Origin: Rachicladosporium sp. CCFEE 5018
Taxonomy: Eukaryota > Ascomycota > Dothideomycetes > Cladosporiales > Cladosporiaceae
DNA length: 64,000 bases
Reading direction: 5' to 3'
NCBI GenBank assembly: GCA_002077045.2
Contig: KZ111155.1
Span: forward strand, 268,265 to 332,264
How positions within the stretch are numbered: the first letter of the stretch is position 1; the number at the start of each line of letters is the position of its first letter. The translations under genes were made by a program, and so were the position numbers. The notes beneath the pieces are model-generated. The model saw only the letters and a program-made list of their open reading frames with translations, did not search any database and was not told the origin of the DNA. Positions 23,532-35,441 of the stretch are shown here, one piece after another.

Positions 23532-24244
23532 ATCATGGGGCTTGATGCGGAAGATGGCCGCACTCGCTTCCTTGTCAAGTGCGGGTAGCAGTAGCGTTCG
23601 ACTTGTGTGAGCCATACACTCTGCTCTAGCGCCTACAGATGATCGTAACAGGGCCAACTGTCCAGCGAGTTCCCAACGAAGTTCACGGACGAGCTATGCA
23701 TCCCCACGACCACGACGATGAGTCCTGCTTCAAACTTGGCGGCGTTCGTGTGTATCAATGAGGCATGAATCGTGTCGGCGACACGAGATCTCCAGTGCTT
23801 TGCACCTCGACGTGTATCTCTGTTGGTGATGGTAAAGAATCGGGTAGATGTATGATTGGATAGGGCATGTTCAGCGTTCGAGCGGGTAATGAATATCGTG
23901 CACTTTCCACGACGGCACACCCAGACACTGAACATCAATATTGGTCGTTCGCTTGCTACATCAGCATATCGTTTAGATGGGCGGATCGGACTCACTCGAC
24001 TCCGCAGTCGGCGAGCAAACTTTACATGTACGCATCGCCTGCCCATTCGAGCAACATCGACACATACTTTCTGCGATTGCACAGCATGTCACTTGCAACA
24101 TGATTGTATCGTGGATGGTCTTATCGTCGAAACCCATGCGTCTCCTTCGGCGTCAATGACGAAGCAGACGATCGATGATGGTATATGTAGGTATATACGG
24201 TGTCCCGTCTATACTAGATCCCCATAGTTTCCACTGTACGCAAG
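23532..24244. other. intergenic, cutinase to isochorismatase-like
   Basis: No gene supported on either strand. Confidence 0.5.
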
Positions 24245-25282
24245 ATGAAAATTCGCATGCTCGCGTCCTCTTTCTGGGCAGCTTATGCTACTGCCCAGAT
24301 CTACAACACACAGAACTCCATCACCGCGATCGCAGGCACGGCCAATTTGTCCCAGCCTGCAGACACGCTCGGCAACTACTACAATTACTGGAAGCTCCTT
24401 AACAACGGCACAACATGGGACTTGACTCGCTCAGACCGCATGCCAGTCACTTCGCCTAAGATCATACCCATGCTCGGCTCCAAGAAGAAAGCCATCATCG
24501 AGCCAAGCCGAACGGCGTTCATCACAGTCGATATGCAGAACTTCTTCCTGCACCCAAAGCTGTCTCCTGCCGCTGTGAATGGCCGAAATGCTGTGCAGCC
24601 GACCCTGAACATTATGAACGCGTTTCGCGAGAACGACATGAAAGTGCTGTGGGTGAACTGGGGGATCGACAACTTCGATCTTGTCACGCTACCGCCTAGC
24701 TTTCTCGATGGGTTTTCTACTAATCATCAGATGAACACGACTTTCTGTACCGAAATGGGACCACTCACTGAAGACAACGGGACTGTGGTTGATGTTGGCA
24801 AGAAGCTTTGTCGAGGGAGCTGGTCAGTCTCGTAGCTCAGCGATGTACTCACGATCGCTGACTTCGGTCTAGGAATGCTCAGCCTTGGGGCGCTCTATAC
24901 CCGTCAATGGTCGAAGGGCTAGCATCAGGAACGGATCTATACTTCAACAAGAGTGCGCACACCTTCATAGTCTCTATACTACCTAAGGCTGACCATAGCA
25001 GATCGCCTCTCCGGCCTCTGGGGCGCTCAGACGCCTCTCGGACTGTATCTACAGGCGTCCGAGATCACCACCCTCTTCATTGGTGGCGTCAACTCAGATC
25101 AGTGCGTCTGGGGCACGCTAATTGATGCATACTTCAAGGGCTTCGATGTCGTGTATGTCGAGGACTGCGCTGCAACGACTAGTCCTTGGTATGCGGAGCA
25201 GATGGTAAGGTACAATGCGGATGGCAATGGGTTCTTGGCGAACAGCACGTACGTGGTCGAGGCGTTGAAGGCGCAGAAGTAG
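24245..25282 (+). CDS. secreted isochorismatase-like cysteine hydrolase
   Basis: 312 residues; exons 24245-24822, 24873-24952 and 25002-25282, all phase-consistent. A signal peptide is apparent at residues 1-18 (MLASSFWAAYATAQ core). The isochorismatase fold shows the catalytic Asp in FITVDMQNFFLHP, a Lys in YFNKNRLSGLWG spanning the second junction, and the catalytic Cys in GGVNSDQCVWGTL, followed by GFDVVYVEDCAATTSP. The family includes nicotinamidases, N-carbamoyl hydrolases and true isochorismatases. Secreted isochorismatases from some filamentous plant pathogens reduce host salicylate; whether this one does is open. Sequon-like NGT and NTT motifs suit secretion. It lies between the cutinase and the PI-PLC-like gene, all on the plus strand. 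Confidence 0.87.
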
Positions 25283-25993
25283 AGGATTGCTGGAGCCATC
25301 GAGTGTTGGCAAGACTTTAGACCTGGCTATGTGACACCCTCTGAAGTAATGAGCGAGATCTCGTCAGACGGTGATGGGGAAACTCGTGACCAGGAATGCG
25401 AGTTGGTGCCGTAACTTGTTGCCACTGTCTCAAGGCTGTGCGTGGCCCTTCGTTGATCAATGTACCTACACGAGTGTCTACAGCAATAGCTGCTCGTGAT
25501 CAATCGTTGGGTTATCGATATGGGCTTTGCCCGGCACGACCGTGTACGTGGTGGTAGTTGTGTCGTGGGGACATTACTTGATCTCTGTCTTGACCGCTCG
25601 CAGTGCTCATGGCGACAGACTGATCGACGTATTCGCGGCGTCAGCATAAGACATCATCACCATACAGTAGTTCAAGAAGCTCTGTGGATCATGTTATCAT
25701 CATACAGGCGTCAAGTCGCACTCGACAAGAGAGTTCACCCACGTGGAACGTGCAACGGCACAACGCCTGCCGAGGCCTGCTCCAAATGATCGACATGGAG
25801 AGCGGCAGCCAATTGGAAGACAAGCTTCCGCCACAGGAGCAACATCGACAGCCATGACGGCAGCAATCAGGAACAGGACTGGGAACTCGGGACTCAAGAT
25901 GGGGTTTCTTTTCCTGAACGACGTGCGCTTCCATCCTCTACACCCAACAACTCTCGCACAGCGTGCCAATAGGATCAGGACGCAATGGTACCC
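25283..25993. other. intergenic, isochorismatase-like to PI-PLC-like
   Basis: No supportable gene; overlapping short frames on both strands lack protein-like patterns. Confidence 0.5.
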
Positions 25994-27213
25994 ATGAGTA
26001 TCTTCCCACTTGTTGTGCGTCTTGCTGGGCGCGACTCTAGATCTGCGGATGACTGACAGCGAGACAGGTGCTGGCTTCGAGCGCACTTGCACATGGACCG
26101 CCTGGACCGCCAGCGAAGGCACCATGTGGGCGCAATGCAAGCGAGATACGCATGAATCAGATACAAGTCATTGGCACGCACAACAGCTATCACCGCGAAA
26201 TCAGCTTAGCCGAGCGCGCCATCTTCGAGAAGTATGTGCCGGGCCCGGAGAACTACTACTACTCGCAAGCGACAATTGAGAATCAACTCAGCCACCAATC
26301 CGTGCGGTCTTTAGAGATCGACTTGCATTCGGACACTGTTGGTGGTCTGTACGCGCAGCCGCTGATCTGGAAGCTGTCCAACCTCACAAATGCTACGGTT
26401 CCGTTCCACGACGCGAACATGACCAAGCCTGGAATCAAGGTCTTTCACATAACTGACCTTGACACGAACTCCATCTGCCACACTTTCACCGAGTGCCTGT
26501 GGCAGCTCAAGGGCTGGTCGGATGCTCATCCTCACCACCTCCCCATCCTGATCGACCTTGAGCTTAAGACTGATGCTGAAGCCTGCGGTGCCGGTGGTGT
26601 CTGCGCTGACGAAGCGAAGAGTTGGAATCTGCCGCGACTATTGAACGTCGATGCCGAGATCCGCTCCGTCCTGCCCAAATCTCAAGTGATCATTCCTGAT
26701 GACATTCGGAAAGGCAACCTGACCCTGGAGCAATCTGTGCTGCAGCACGGCTGGTTGACACTCGGCCAGGCTCGTGGCAAATTCATGTTCTACTTCGACA
26801 ACGAGCCTGACGTTACAAATCCCAGCAGTCCGCGAAACCTGTACCGCAGCGACGGACACGAGTCTTTGCAGGGGAGGACTGTGTTCACCAACTCCGTTGA
26901 AGGCGACGCTGATGCGGCGTTCATCAAGTACAACAGCCCAACAAACACCACCGACATCCAGCGACTTGTACGCAAGGGCTATATCTTGAGGACCCGAGCA
27001 GATGAGCCTATTGTTACAGTGCTGAATCACGACACCACCATGCGTGAGCTAGCATGCGCGAGCAGTGCCCAGATTGTCAGCACGGACTACCCGGTATATG
27101 GCATGTCCAGTCGTTGGGACTGGGACTATGCCGTTCAGCTTCCGGATGCCGCGGTCGGACGATGCAATCCTGTTTCAGCGCCGGAGTGGTGCCATGATGC
27201 CTGGATAAAGTAG
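25994..27213 (+). CDS. secreted Ca2+-dependent-type PI-PLC-like phosphodiesterase
   Basis: 388 residues. Exon 1 is only 21 nt (25994-26014, ATG AGT ATC TTC CCA CTT GTT); the intron is 26015-26067 (gtgcgt...acag) and exon 2 is 26068-27213. The join creates a convincing signal peptide (MSIFPLVVLASSALAHG), which chose this start. The TIM-barrel PI-PLC family is recognised by QVIGTHNSYHRE (catalytic His), RSLEIDLHSD, KVFHITDLDT and ILIDLELKTD, and by the tail DYPVYGMSSRWDWDYAVQLP. This matches the bacterial/fungal Ca2+-dependent phosphoinositide-phospholipase C1 group (PF16670). Cysteines and N-glycosylation sites suit secretion. Substrate may be phosphoinositides or another phosphodiester. Confidence 0.88.
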
Positions 27214-27451
27214 GCACTCTCTTTAAGCGCACTGCAAAGCTCTCCATAGTCCTGTCGATAATCCAAGGCATTTAGTTGGGTATTGAGTCGAAATGATCGA
27301 CATACCTTGTTCAAATGGGATACTTTTGGTATCTGCGCGGCTCCGGCGCACCCCCTCGCTCTGCTCGTGGCCGTGTACCTCTGTCGCTGGTCGGGGCGAG
27401 GCCCAATCTATATGCCGTTCGCGGTCGTCCGCAACCAGCATGCCACCTAGA

Positions 27452-30074
27452 TCAGGAACTGGCACCTTCGTCGCCACTTGCTTGGGCATCGCTGAGCCAG
27501 CCATCGACCACGCGCTCGACTTGTATGGATGATCCAAATAGTATACGCGCGTCGCTTATCTCATCACCCGTGTCAGCCCCCTCAGTCACATATGTACCAC
27601 CTGTGGTGTGACCTCGAAGTCGTATGAGCGCTGCAGATACTTGGAACATATGTACTGAGTCCGAGTAAGTCCCCCTGGTCGAGTCCACGAGAGTATTAGC
27701 GTCGCTGGTCGCATCGAAGTAGGACACTTCGCGGCCGTAAACTTGGAAGATCTCATTGCCATGGAGATCGAGGTTATCTATGAGCTTGCAGAAGTCTACC
27801 ATGCTTTTCGCAGGCATTGTAGATTCTGATCTGAGCAACCCATGGATTAGTACACCAAGGTCTTTATTGTCTCCAGCGGGCTGCTTGATCCGTGCGAGAG
27901 CCACTCGTGAAAGCGATAGGTGTGGTTCGTAGTCGTTACCGGCTTGCTTGGTTAGAAGCTCCATCATCCCGGGGCGAGCAAGGAAGTCTCGTGCGGTCCG
28001 ATGTAAGAACGATATAGTGCTTCCTGTGCGCTCAAGGAGATCTGCGCATCTTGCATCGATATATCTTTGGGAAGCTTCCACCACGCTAACGATCACAGTC
28101 TCACTCTCCTCTGAGTCAGACCATGACAGGACTTGAGGGAGGCGTATCGCTGTCGGTCTGCAAACCGGTAGACTGAGTGCATAGTCAGGTTTGGATATCT
28201 CTCGTTCAAAACATCCAGGTGCGCAGAGAGGAAGTGCTTTGCCGGCTGTAAGTGCAGCGAGCAGGATACGACTTGAGTGCTTCTGGTATATTTCCTCGAT
28301 CCTATCGAACATCCTCCGGAAATAGCCATCGAGCGTTCGAGGATATTCGTCGAGGCGACATTGCAGTGTCTGAAGACTGTCGTCGTTGCTCAGACCACGC
28401 AACAATGACCGTACGACTAGTCGCACCCAGAGGAACACTCCCTGCGCCTTGTCACAAACGCTCTGTATGAGCGCGTCACATCGATCTTCATCAGACTCGC
28501 GAATGCTTTTGAACAAATTATTGGCATTCATCTGATCAGCCACGAAGTCCCGAATGTCTTGGTCGATCAATCGTTGCATTGTCAGTTGTCCGTCTGTTTG
28601 CTGATCGAAAGCACAGGTGAATACATTCCAAGGTCGGCTAGATATGCAGATCTTGATTCCCGGGCATTTCGCCAGGCTTCCGACGAATTCAATCAGTTCG
28701 AGATGGTCGTCTTGACACTCGTCCAGACCATCTATGAAAAGGCACAGATTGGCCTTCAGGTTGCTACGATTCCCGCAGGACTCGAGGGCTCTCGAAAGCT
28801 CTGGAATCGTCCAGGGAAAGATACCATTACCACGAGCCTCGTGGAATCGACGTGGGATGTGGGTCAAAGCGAAATCGGGCGAGTGGCGCACAATGTGATA
28901 TAGCACGGTCCGTAACAGACCAAGCTTGGACTGCTGTATCGCCGCTCCAGAGTTCCAGAAGAAGTGGCGAGATACAATGAGCTCACGATCTGCTGCCCAC
29001 TCGCGGAGATGGTGTAGTGTCCGCTCATCCTGCAAGATGTACTTCATTAATGTTGATTTACCAGATCCAGGCTTGCCAGTTATCCAAAACAGTCCTGATG
29101 TCTCGATTAGTGTTGAAATTGATAAGACGATCATATGTCTCACCGTCCTTGGAAGTCAGCCAGCTGATGAACCCCAACTCCGGCTTCGTAAAGAGCCACT
29201 CAAATGTCTTCCCATGAGCCTCTGCAATACCCTCTTCGCGCATGCATATCTCATCAAAGCGCAAAGTATCCAAAATGTGTATGCAGTCATTGACCTTACG
29301 TGCTTGATCGGTCATGCTACGAAGACCAAGGCTCAAAGTCTGAAATGCGCCACTTTGATCAATGGATCCTACGAGATTCTTCGCTTTTTCGAGGATACTC
29401 GACTGCTGAGACTCTAGGCGTAGGAGGACTTGCGCTCGTTCCATCTCCATCTTCCTGGACAGCGACCCAAGCGCTTGAAGTATTTCCCCGGAAGCTTGAC
29501 TAGCATCATGTCAGCAAGGATGGAGTAGGTTGTGCGGTGGAACGCACTTTTGCATCACGGAGAGATGCAATATCATCTGCTGCTGCAGTTCCACGAGCTT
29601 GCGTCTGAGATCCTGCATGTCGCTGTCTTGCCAAATGGCTTTGATCAGGCTTTTGCCAACGTCTCGCTTTCGTTTCCGACCACCATTTGTGGCAGTAGTA
29701 CCCGATAGCGGGTCATTCGATACCTTCAATCCATTGAGCATCAGACCCAGTTCCGAAGCAACGTCTTTCGTTTGACCAGCAAGCCTTTTCACGTCCAACT
29801 GAGTATGGGCATTGCTGCGATCCCTCCGAGTCATTGCCGGAGTCTTGTCCACATCTGTACCACGCTTCTGGAAGAGATCTTCCATGTCCAATTTGCCGTC
29901 ATCTAGCACTGTGCAGATGCTCTGTATCTCGCTAGTAAGCGCGTGAAGATAGCTTTGATCTGCTGTTTGACCTTTTCCCGCCAGATCCCGACCATTGGCT
30001 GCTGCTCGCACTCCAAAGTCCACAAGCTGTATGATATTGGCAACGAGGCCTAGAGACGTCAGAGGATCTATCAT
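27452..30074 (-). CDS. NACHT-type STAND/NLR protein
   Basis: 841 residues in three exons: 30074-29548, 29499-29144 and 29094-27452. The N-terminus (MIDPLTSLGLVANIIQLVDF) is the hydrophobic start typical of fungal NLR effector domains of the SesA/HeLo-like type, followed by a helical basic segment with an RKRKRD patch. The last intron lies just before the NACHT domain; using acceptor 29095 gives DGLFWITGKPGSGKST, a clean Walker A. Walker B is LCLFIDGLDECQDD and the sensor-like strand KICISSRPW. A winged-helix-like region and about 250 further residues follow, but no WD40, ankyrin or TPR repeats. Such proteins act in non-self recognition and programmed cell death. The C-terminus may be a short variant or have lost its repeats. 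The extreme 3' exon end is uncertain. Confidence 0.88.
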
Positions 30075-31168
30075 AACTGCAAGGGTTGCTTGATGAGAGA
30101 TACAAAACGAGGAATCGAGGCAGGCAGGGCACACGTTGAAGACAGGAAATCGACTAGAGTTTGTGCTAACAGCATCGACAAAGATGCGCTTCAGTACTGT
30201 CCCCATGGTTGCAAGAAGCGTGCTGCGCCATGTTTGGTGGAGGCTGAGCCTCCAGGCTGCCATGCCTGCATTTCCGAAACTGCTGCACACGCTTGAGCCA
30301 CCACGGGGCAACGACGTAATGAAGACATGATGCGTGGTCCTGCGTATGTTGATAGCAGCGTGGGTAAGGATACAACCGATATGAACTCAATCTAGAATGT
30401 AGGAGGATAATGCGCACAGCATGTCGAACGTTGCAACACCGCAAGCCAAGACTGAGCTTACTAATGAGAAGTCGAAACATCACAAACTAGATTAACCGAT
30501 AAGCCAAAGGAGGCTCCAGCTTGACTATGCTAAAACAGTCAATGATCGTCGTCGCACGCGTCGGAACAGCAGTCTGCAGTCCAGCCGAAATGCTGTCGAA
30601 AAGTCCAATCACTGGCAAACCCAGACCGTCGGTACCTCGCATGGACTGGGTGTGCAAGCATCGCGAGCCCATCCGGCATGTTACGCTGTGCGATAGCATA
30701 TTCCCAGTTTGGGCGCAACGACTAGGCCGTCTGTGTACATAATTCAGTCAGATGCAGGTTCAACTGCTGAGTAGCAACGTGCTGCGTATAAATCACTGCA
30801 TAGTCGTTACTGTAAAGCGATGGAGACCAAATGCGGAATGTTACAGCGCTAGCTCGCCACACTTTCGGGCCGTGGAACCCAGGCGATGAAATCTAATCCT
30901 TACTGCAACCGCGCCGCACGCGCGCATTGTCGATAGCATGCCCAGCCTCAACATGCGATCAATCGATCGCATTTCCAATGCGATGCCGAGATGCATATCC
31001 CAGACATCTTCCGCGTCTGGCAGAACGGAAGATGAGTCCTGCGGTAGCGTCGCTGCACGCCAAGTCCTGCCTGTTGCGCCAGGATTGTGGGGACTTTGGA
31101 CTCCATGTTGCACGCCCGTCTCCTTGTGATCCGATCACAAGGTCTTTCTCTTCGCAATAGTCGCAGTC
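30075..31168. other. divergent intergenic, NLR / ACS transporter
   Basis: About 1.1 kb, no gene supported. Short frames on both strands look random. Confidence 0.5.
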
Positions 31169-32853
31169 ATGGCTTCCGCCGTCGAGCACGATGTGAAGCG
31201 CGACGATATGGCCACTGTGAGATCTATCGGCGGTCATGCTACTGGCGATCGTGATATCGACCAAGCGTACGCTTTCCTGAAAGCGCACGCTGCCGGAGGT
31301 GCGGTCAGCGAGCTCGCCTTCGCTCCTATCCGACGGAAGGTGGATTGGCGTCTGATCCCGGTGCTATTCCTGGTGTATGCCATGAACTTGATCGACAAGG
31401 TGTCATTGAACGTGAGTCGAAAGCGCTTGTCAAGCTGTCTCAGCGGGACTGACTTCCACACAGTATGCAGCAGTGATGGGACTGCCGAAAGACCTCAAAC
31501 TGGGCGGCAACGACATCACCAACACGGCGACAGCATTCTTCGCCGCTTACTTGGTTGCGGAGATTCCGACAGTATTCATCCTCAACAAGTTCCCAGCTGG
31601 GAAGTGGCTCGCGATCAACGTGGTGGGCTGGGGTATCGCCTGCGCCTGTACAGCGGCGGCGAAGAACTATGCGACTCTGGTCACCGCCCGAGTCTTGCTG
31701 GGCATGTTCGAGGCACCGGTCGTGCCCTGCATGATCCTCATCAGTAGTCAGTACTACACAAAGTCCGAGCAGTCCTCGAGGTTCGCGTTCTGGTATTGTG
31801 GCCTAGGCGTGGGCCAGATCGTAGGAGGTCTTCTGTCGTTCGCGTTCCAACACGTGCAGAACTCGCACTTCCAAGGATGGCGTGTTATGTGGCTTGTGTT
31901 GGGAATTGTCACCGTTGTGCTCGGGGTGGTGACGTGGTTCGCTCTCCCAGACTCGCCAATGGCAGCCCGGTTCTTGACAGACGCGGAGAAGAGCGCCGTG
32001 CTGCAGCACGTGTCAGTCAATAGGACTGGAGTAATGAATACCCACTTCAAGCCAGCACAGATCCTGGAGGCTGTTGGCGATCCGCAGATTTGGCTATTGG
32101 CGTTGATGACCGTGCTGGTATGTCGTATTGGTCGGACTACGCTGGGATCTCGCTTACACATTACAGCCATCGATATCCGCAGGAGTCGTCACCACATACT
32201 CTGCAACTCTGATCCGCGGTTTCGGGTACTCCTCGAAGACTGCTGCTTTGCTGAACGTGCCCTCGGGCGCCATCTCGATTATTGCCTGTCTCACATGCGC
32301 TTTCGCAATCCAGTACGGCTCCAATCGATGGGCGTGGTACATCGCCTGCTGTGTTCCGGGTATCATCGCAGGTGCCTTGCTGAGCTTCCTGCCGAAAACA
32401 GCAAAGGGTGGATTACTAGCCGGAATATATCTCATCAACTGCATCACCCCGACTGTGATCATCACCTACCAGTGGACAGCGAGCAACACCGGAGGTGCGA
32501 CGAAGAGAGCCTTCGCCTCGACGTTGATGTCGGCTGCGTTCGGCGTGGGCAATATTTTGGGTAAGGCACACCGTGCCCGAGCTATCGAAGTAGCCTATAC
32601 TGACACTCATCCAGGTCCTCAGACATTTCAAGCTCGCGATGCGCCACGATACCTTCCAGCAAAGCACGCTGTGCTCGCTACACAGTGCGTCGCAGCAGCG
32701 CTCGCACTCGTGTTGTTGGTGTACTACAAATGGAGTAACGGTAGGAGAGATCAAGAGGGACATATCGCGGATGAGGCATCAGATGCTTTGAGCGAGGAGA
32801 AGTGGGCGAATTTGAAAGACAAGCGCAACAAGGCCTTCAGGTATGTGTATTGA
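31169..32853 (+). CDS. MFS transporter, anion:cation symporter (Dal5/allantoate) family
   Basis: 509 residues, twelve predicted membrane helices; exons 31169-31411, 31464-32117, 32167-32560 and 32615-32853. Family marks: RRKVDWRLIPVLFLVYAMNLIDKVSLN at helix 1 (shown in part by VDWRLIPVLFLVYAMNLIDK), YLVAEIPTVFILNKFPAGKW, RVLLGMFEAPVVPCMILI, FAFWYCGLGVGQIVGGL and ALLNVPSGAISI. These place it with fungal uptake carriers for organic anions such as allantoate, nicotinate, pantothenate or other carboxylates. It faces an FAD monooxygenase gene 0.76 kb downstream on the same strand, so uptake and oxidation of an aromatic or carboxylic substrate is conceivable but only inferred. Confidence 0.9.
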
Positions 32854-33616
32854 GAGGAACCAATAGGAAGATCCAAGATGCACTTACCGTTGCCCGGAGA
32901 CTTAAAGGCTTTCCTGTGCGTGCTCCCACTCAACTGCGTGAGTGAGTGACTCCAAGCGATCCATCGAGGAAACATGCCGCAGTTGGCCAGGAAGGAACCC
33001 AATCAGCCACAGAGCCGTTGGCAGCCGTTCATGTCGACGTCGCTGGTTGCCACGGCGCGAGAAATTGTCAAGTAACGCCGCGGTCCCATCTTGATCAGCG
33101 AGCGAACGTGCGACACAGTATCACGGGAGCGACAAAGAAGCGGGCTGCTCAATGGCTCTCTATAAAGCAGAGCGCTGATACATGTAGCGCCGTGACAGTG
33201 TCTGTGCCCCTGCGCTGTCGGCGATAACGAACATCGCCTCTCCCAAGAGCTCGTCAGGGCAGCACTGCTAGTGGATCGTGATCGCGGTGCTTAATACTCC
33301 CAGTGTCGACCCTGAGGACCTTTCGGGTGGTCCATTCCATTAGTCACCCGCGTGCGTATTCTGATCCCTGCAAAGGGTACATGCAGAAAGTAGAGTGCCT
33401 TGCAGTAGCGTAATTCTGGTCTTGCAGTAGTGTGCTGCATAGGATACGCATTGCGCGAGAGTACCACCCAGCGATAGTCGTAGTCAGGTCATCATCTTGC
33501 GTTGATCACAGTTGACTGATAGTACTTGTAGACATCCCGCGTGCTGTGGCTGATTCTTTCGTAGCGGATCCGAATACACATCCTGTTGAGAGGTGATCGT
33601 CCTTCAATCTTGAACC
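32854..33616. other. intergenic, ACS transporter to monooxygenase
   Basis: No gene supported. Promoter region of the FAD monooxygenase. Confidence 0.5.
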
Positions 33617-34963
33617 ATGGCGAAGTCACACGTCCTAATCATCGGCGGAGGTATCGCAGGACTGCTCCTTGCCCAAGCTTTGAAACGAGAAGGGGTCGCT
33701 TTCACAGCCTTCGAGCGGGATCCAGATGCGTATTTCAGAGGTTCGCCGAGAAGCAGCAGAGCTCTCGTCCCATATGCTGACGTCTCGAAGGCAAAGGCTA
33801 GGGTCTCACACTTCACTGGGTGCTCGACACATTCTTGTCGCTACTACCTCAGCATCTCATCGACCGAATCCCAGAGACATTGGTCGATCCTGGTGCTGCG
33901 GCTCGAGGGGAGAACGGTCGTTTCCCATTCTTCGATCTGCAGAGCGGCGAGACCCGCTGGGTGGTGCCGCCGACCAAGCGACTTCGCATGTCGCGTGAGA
34001 AGCTTCGCAGGCTTTTGATGGACGGCATCGACGTGAAGTGGAGCAAGGAGCTCACTGACATCACCGAATCGCCTGAAGGCATCGTAGCTCACTTTGGAAA
34101 CACCACTTACACCGGCTCGCATCTGGTTGGCTGCGACGGTGGACGATCGAGCACAAGACGTATTCTGTGTGCTGCGTCAGGCCATGATGCCACTAGCCAG
34201 TCCTTGCCCGTACGGCTGTTGGGCGCAAGTGTCGCGTGTGCCGCGTCTGTAGGCCAGAGAATGCAGCAGCTCGACCCATTCTTCTTCCAGGGTGGCGATC
34301 CAAAGACCAGCTCGTTTCACTTCTTCTCCTTTCTGGACACACCAGCGAACAACGATCGCGATGATAGCGACACCTTCGACTGCCAGATCATCGTGAGCTG
34401 GCCTTATCGGAGTGGCTTCTTGGGTCGACATGAACCGAGCGAGGTGCCGGCTGGCAATGCAGAGCGTCTCAGCCTGATGAAAGAGATCTCGGAAGGCTGG
34501 ACCTCGCCGTTCCGGGATGTTGTGCAGGGCATACCGGATAGTACACAAGTGCAGAGCATCAGGCTGGAAGACTGGGTGCCGGTGGTGGGTGCGTGGAGCA
34601 ACATGGACGGAAGGGCGACGCTCCTGAGCGATGCAGCCCATGCTATGACGATGTGTAAGTGCTCTTGTTTGAGTCGTTACTACAGCAGCGCTGAAATCTC
34701 GTGTAGATCGCGGCGAAGCTGCCAATCACGGTATCACAGACGTGCGCCGCTGGCTCGACGCGCATCTCGAAGTGTTGAAGGCTGAGCACCCTGACGAGAA
34801 GGCACTCGCCGCGGCGTGTTCATCCTACGAGGAGGAGATGATTGCGCGCACGCGTGTCGCAGTCCTTGCGAGCAGGCAGGCATGTCTTGACGCGCATGAC
34901 TATAGTAGAATCAGCGACAATTCGCCGCTCGTGTCGAGAAGAGCAATCGTGGCCGGGGCGTAG
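33617..34963 (+). CDS. FAD-dependent monooxygenase (aromatic hydroxylase fold), one unresolved junction
   Basis: Flavoprotein hydroxylase of about 410 residues. The N-terminus has the dinucleotide motif HVLIIGGGIAGLLLAQAL; the middle has LVGCDGGRSSTR (the DG motif) and the FAD-ribityl motif LLSDAAHAMTMYRGEAANHG, which is completed across the intron 34655-34706. Exon 2 starts at 33802 with GLTLHWVLDTF, in a different frame from exon 1. The natural-looking intron 33741-33801 (gttcgc, branch gctgac, ctag) leaves a one-base phase conflict; a 35-bp intron from gtccca (33767-33801) keeps phase but is very short. Either splicing is unusual or one base is lost or gained. Function class is clear, substrate is not. 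Confidence 0.78.
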
Positions 34964-35441
34964 GGCGGTTGGACGGCGGGTGTAGCACGCACGCAGAGCA
35001 GACCAGATGTTGAAGCGTAGATGTTGTCGATCAGAGCGGGCGTTCGGCCAACGCCTTCTCCACGCAGCAGTTGAAGAGGGTTTAGCTTAGTCACAACCAG
35101 TCGTTCTCGTTCCAAGGTTCCGTCACAGAATGCCACGACGGTGAGACTGGCGACAGATGAGTTAATAATATAAAGTCAACGAGAAGCAAAGGGCTGCACT
35201 CCGACGGAACGCGTCGTGGTAGGATCGTCTGACGGCCCGGTAACTGCAGCGAGGCCGAGGGCAAGAGGGACGGGAGCAACGCGCATGCGGCTCCATATAC
35301 CCGCGCGGCGTCAACCGCGCCTTGCACGTCCATCCACGGTCGTTCTTGCTTACTTGCGGACCTAGTTGAAGCGCGACTTCCTTCCATTGCACGTTCCTGA
35401 CCTGTATTGAATCCACCTATTAATTAGATCTTGCGCATCGA
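34964..35441. other. intergenic, monooxygenase to GNAT
   Basis: No gene supported. Confidence 0.5.
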
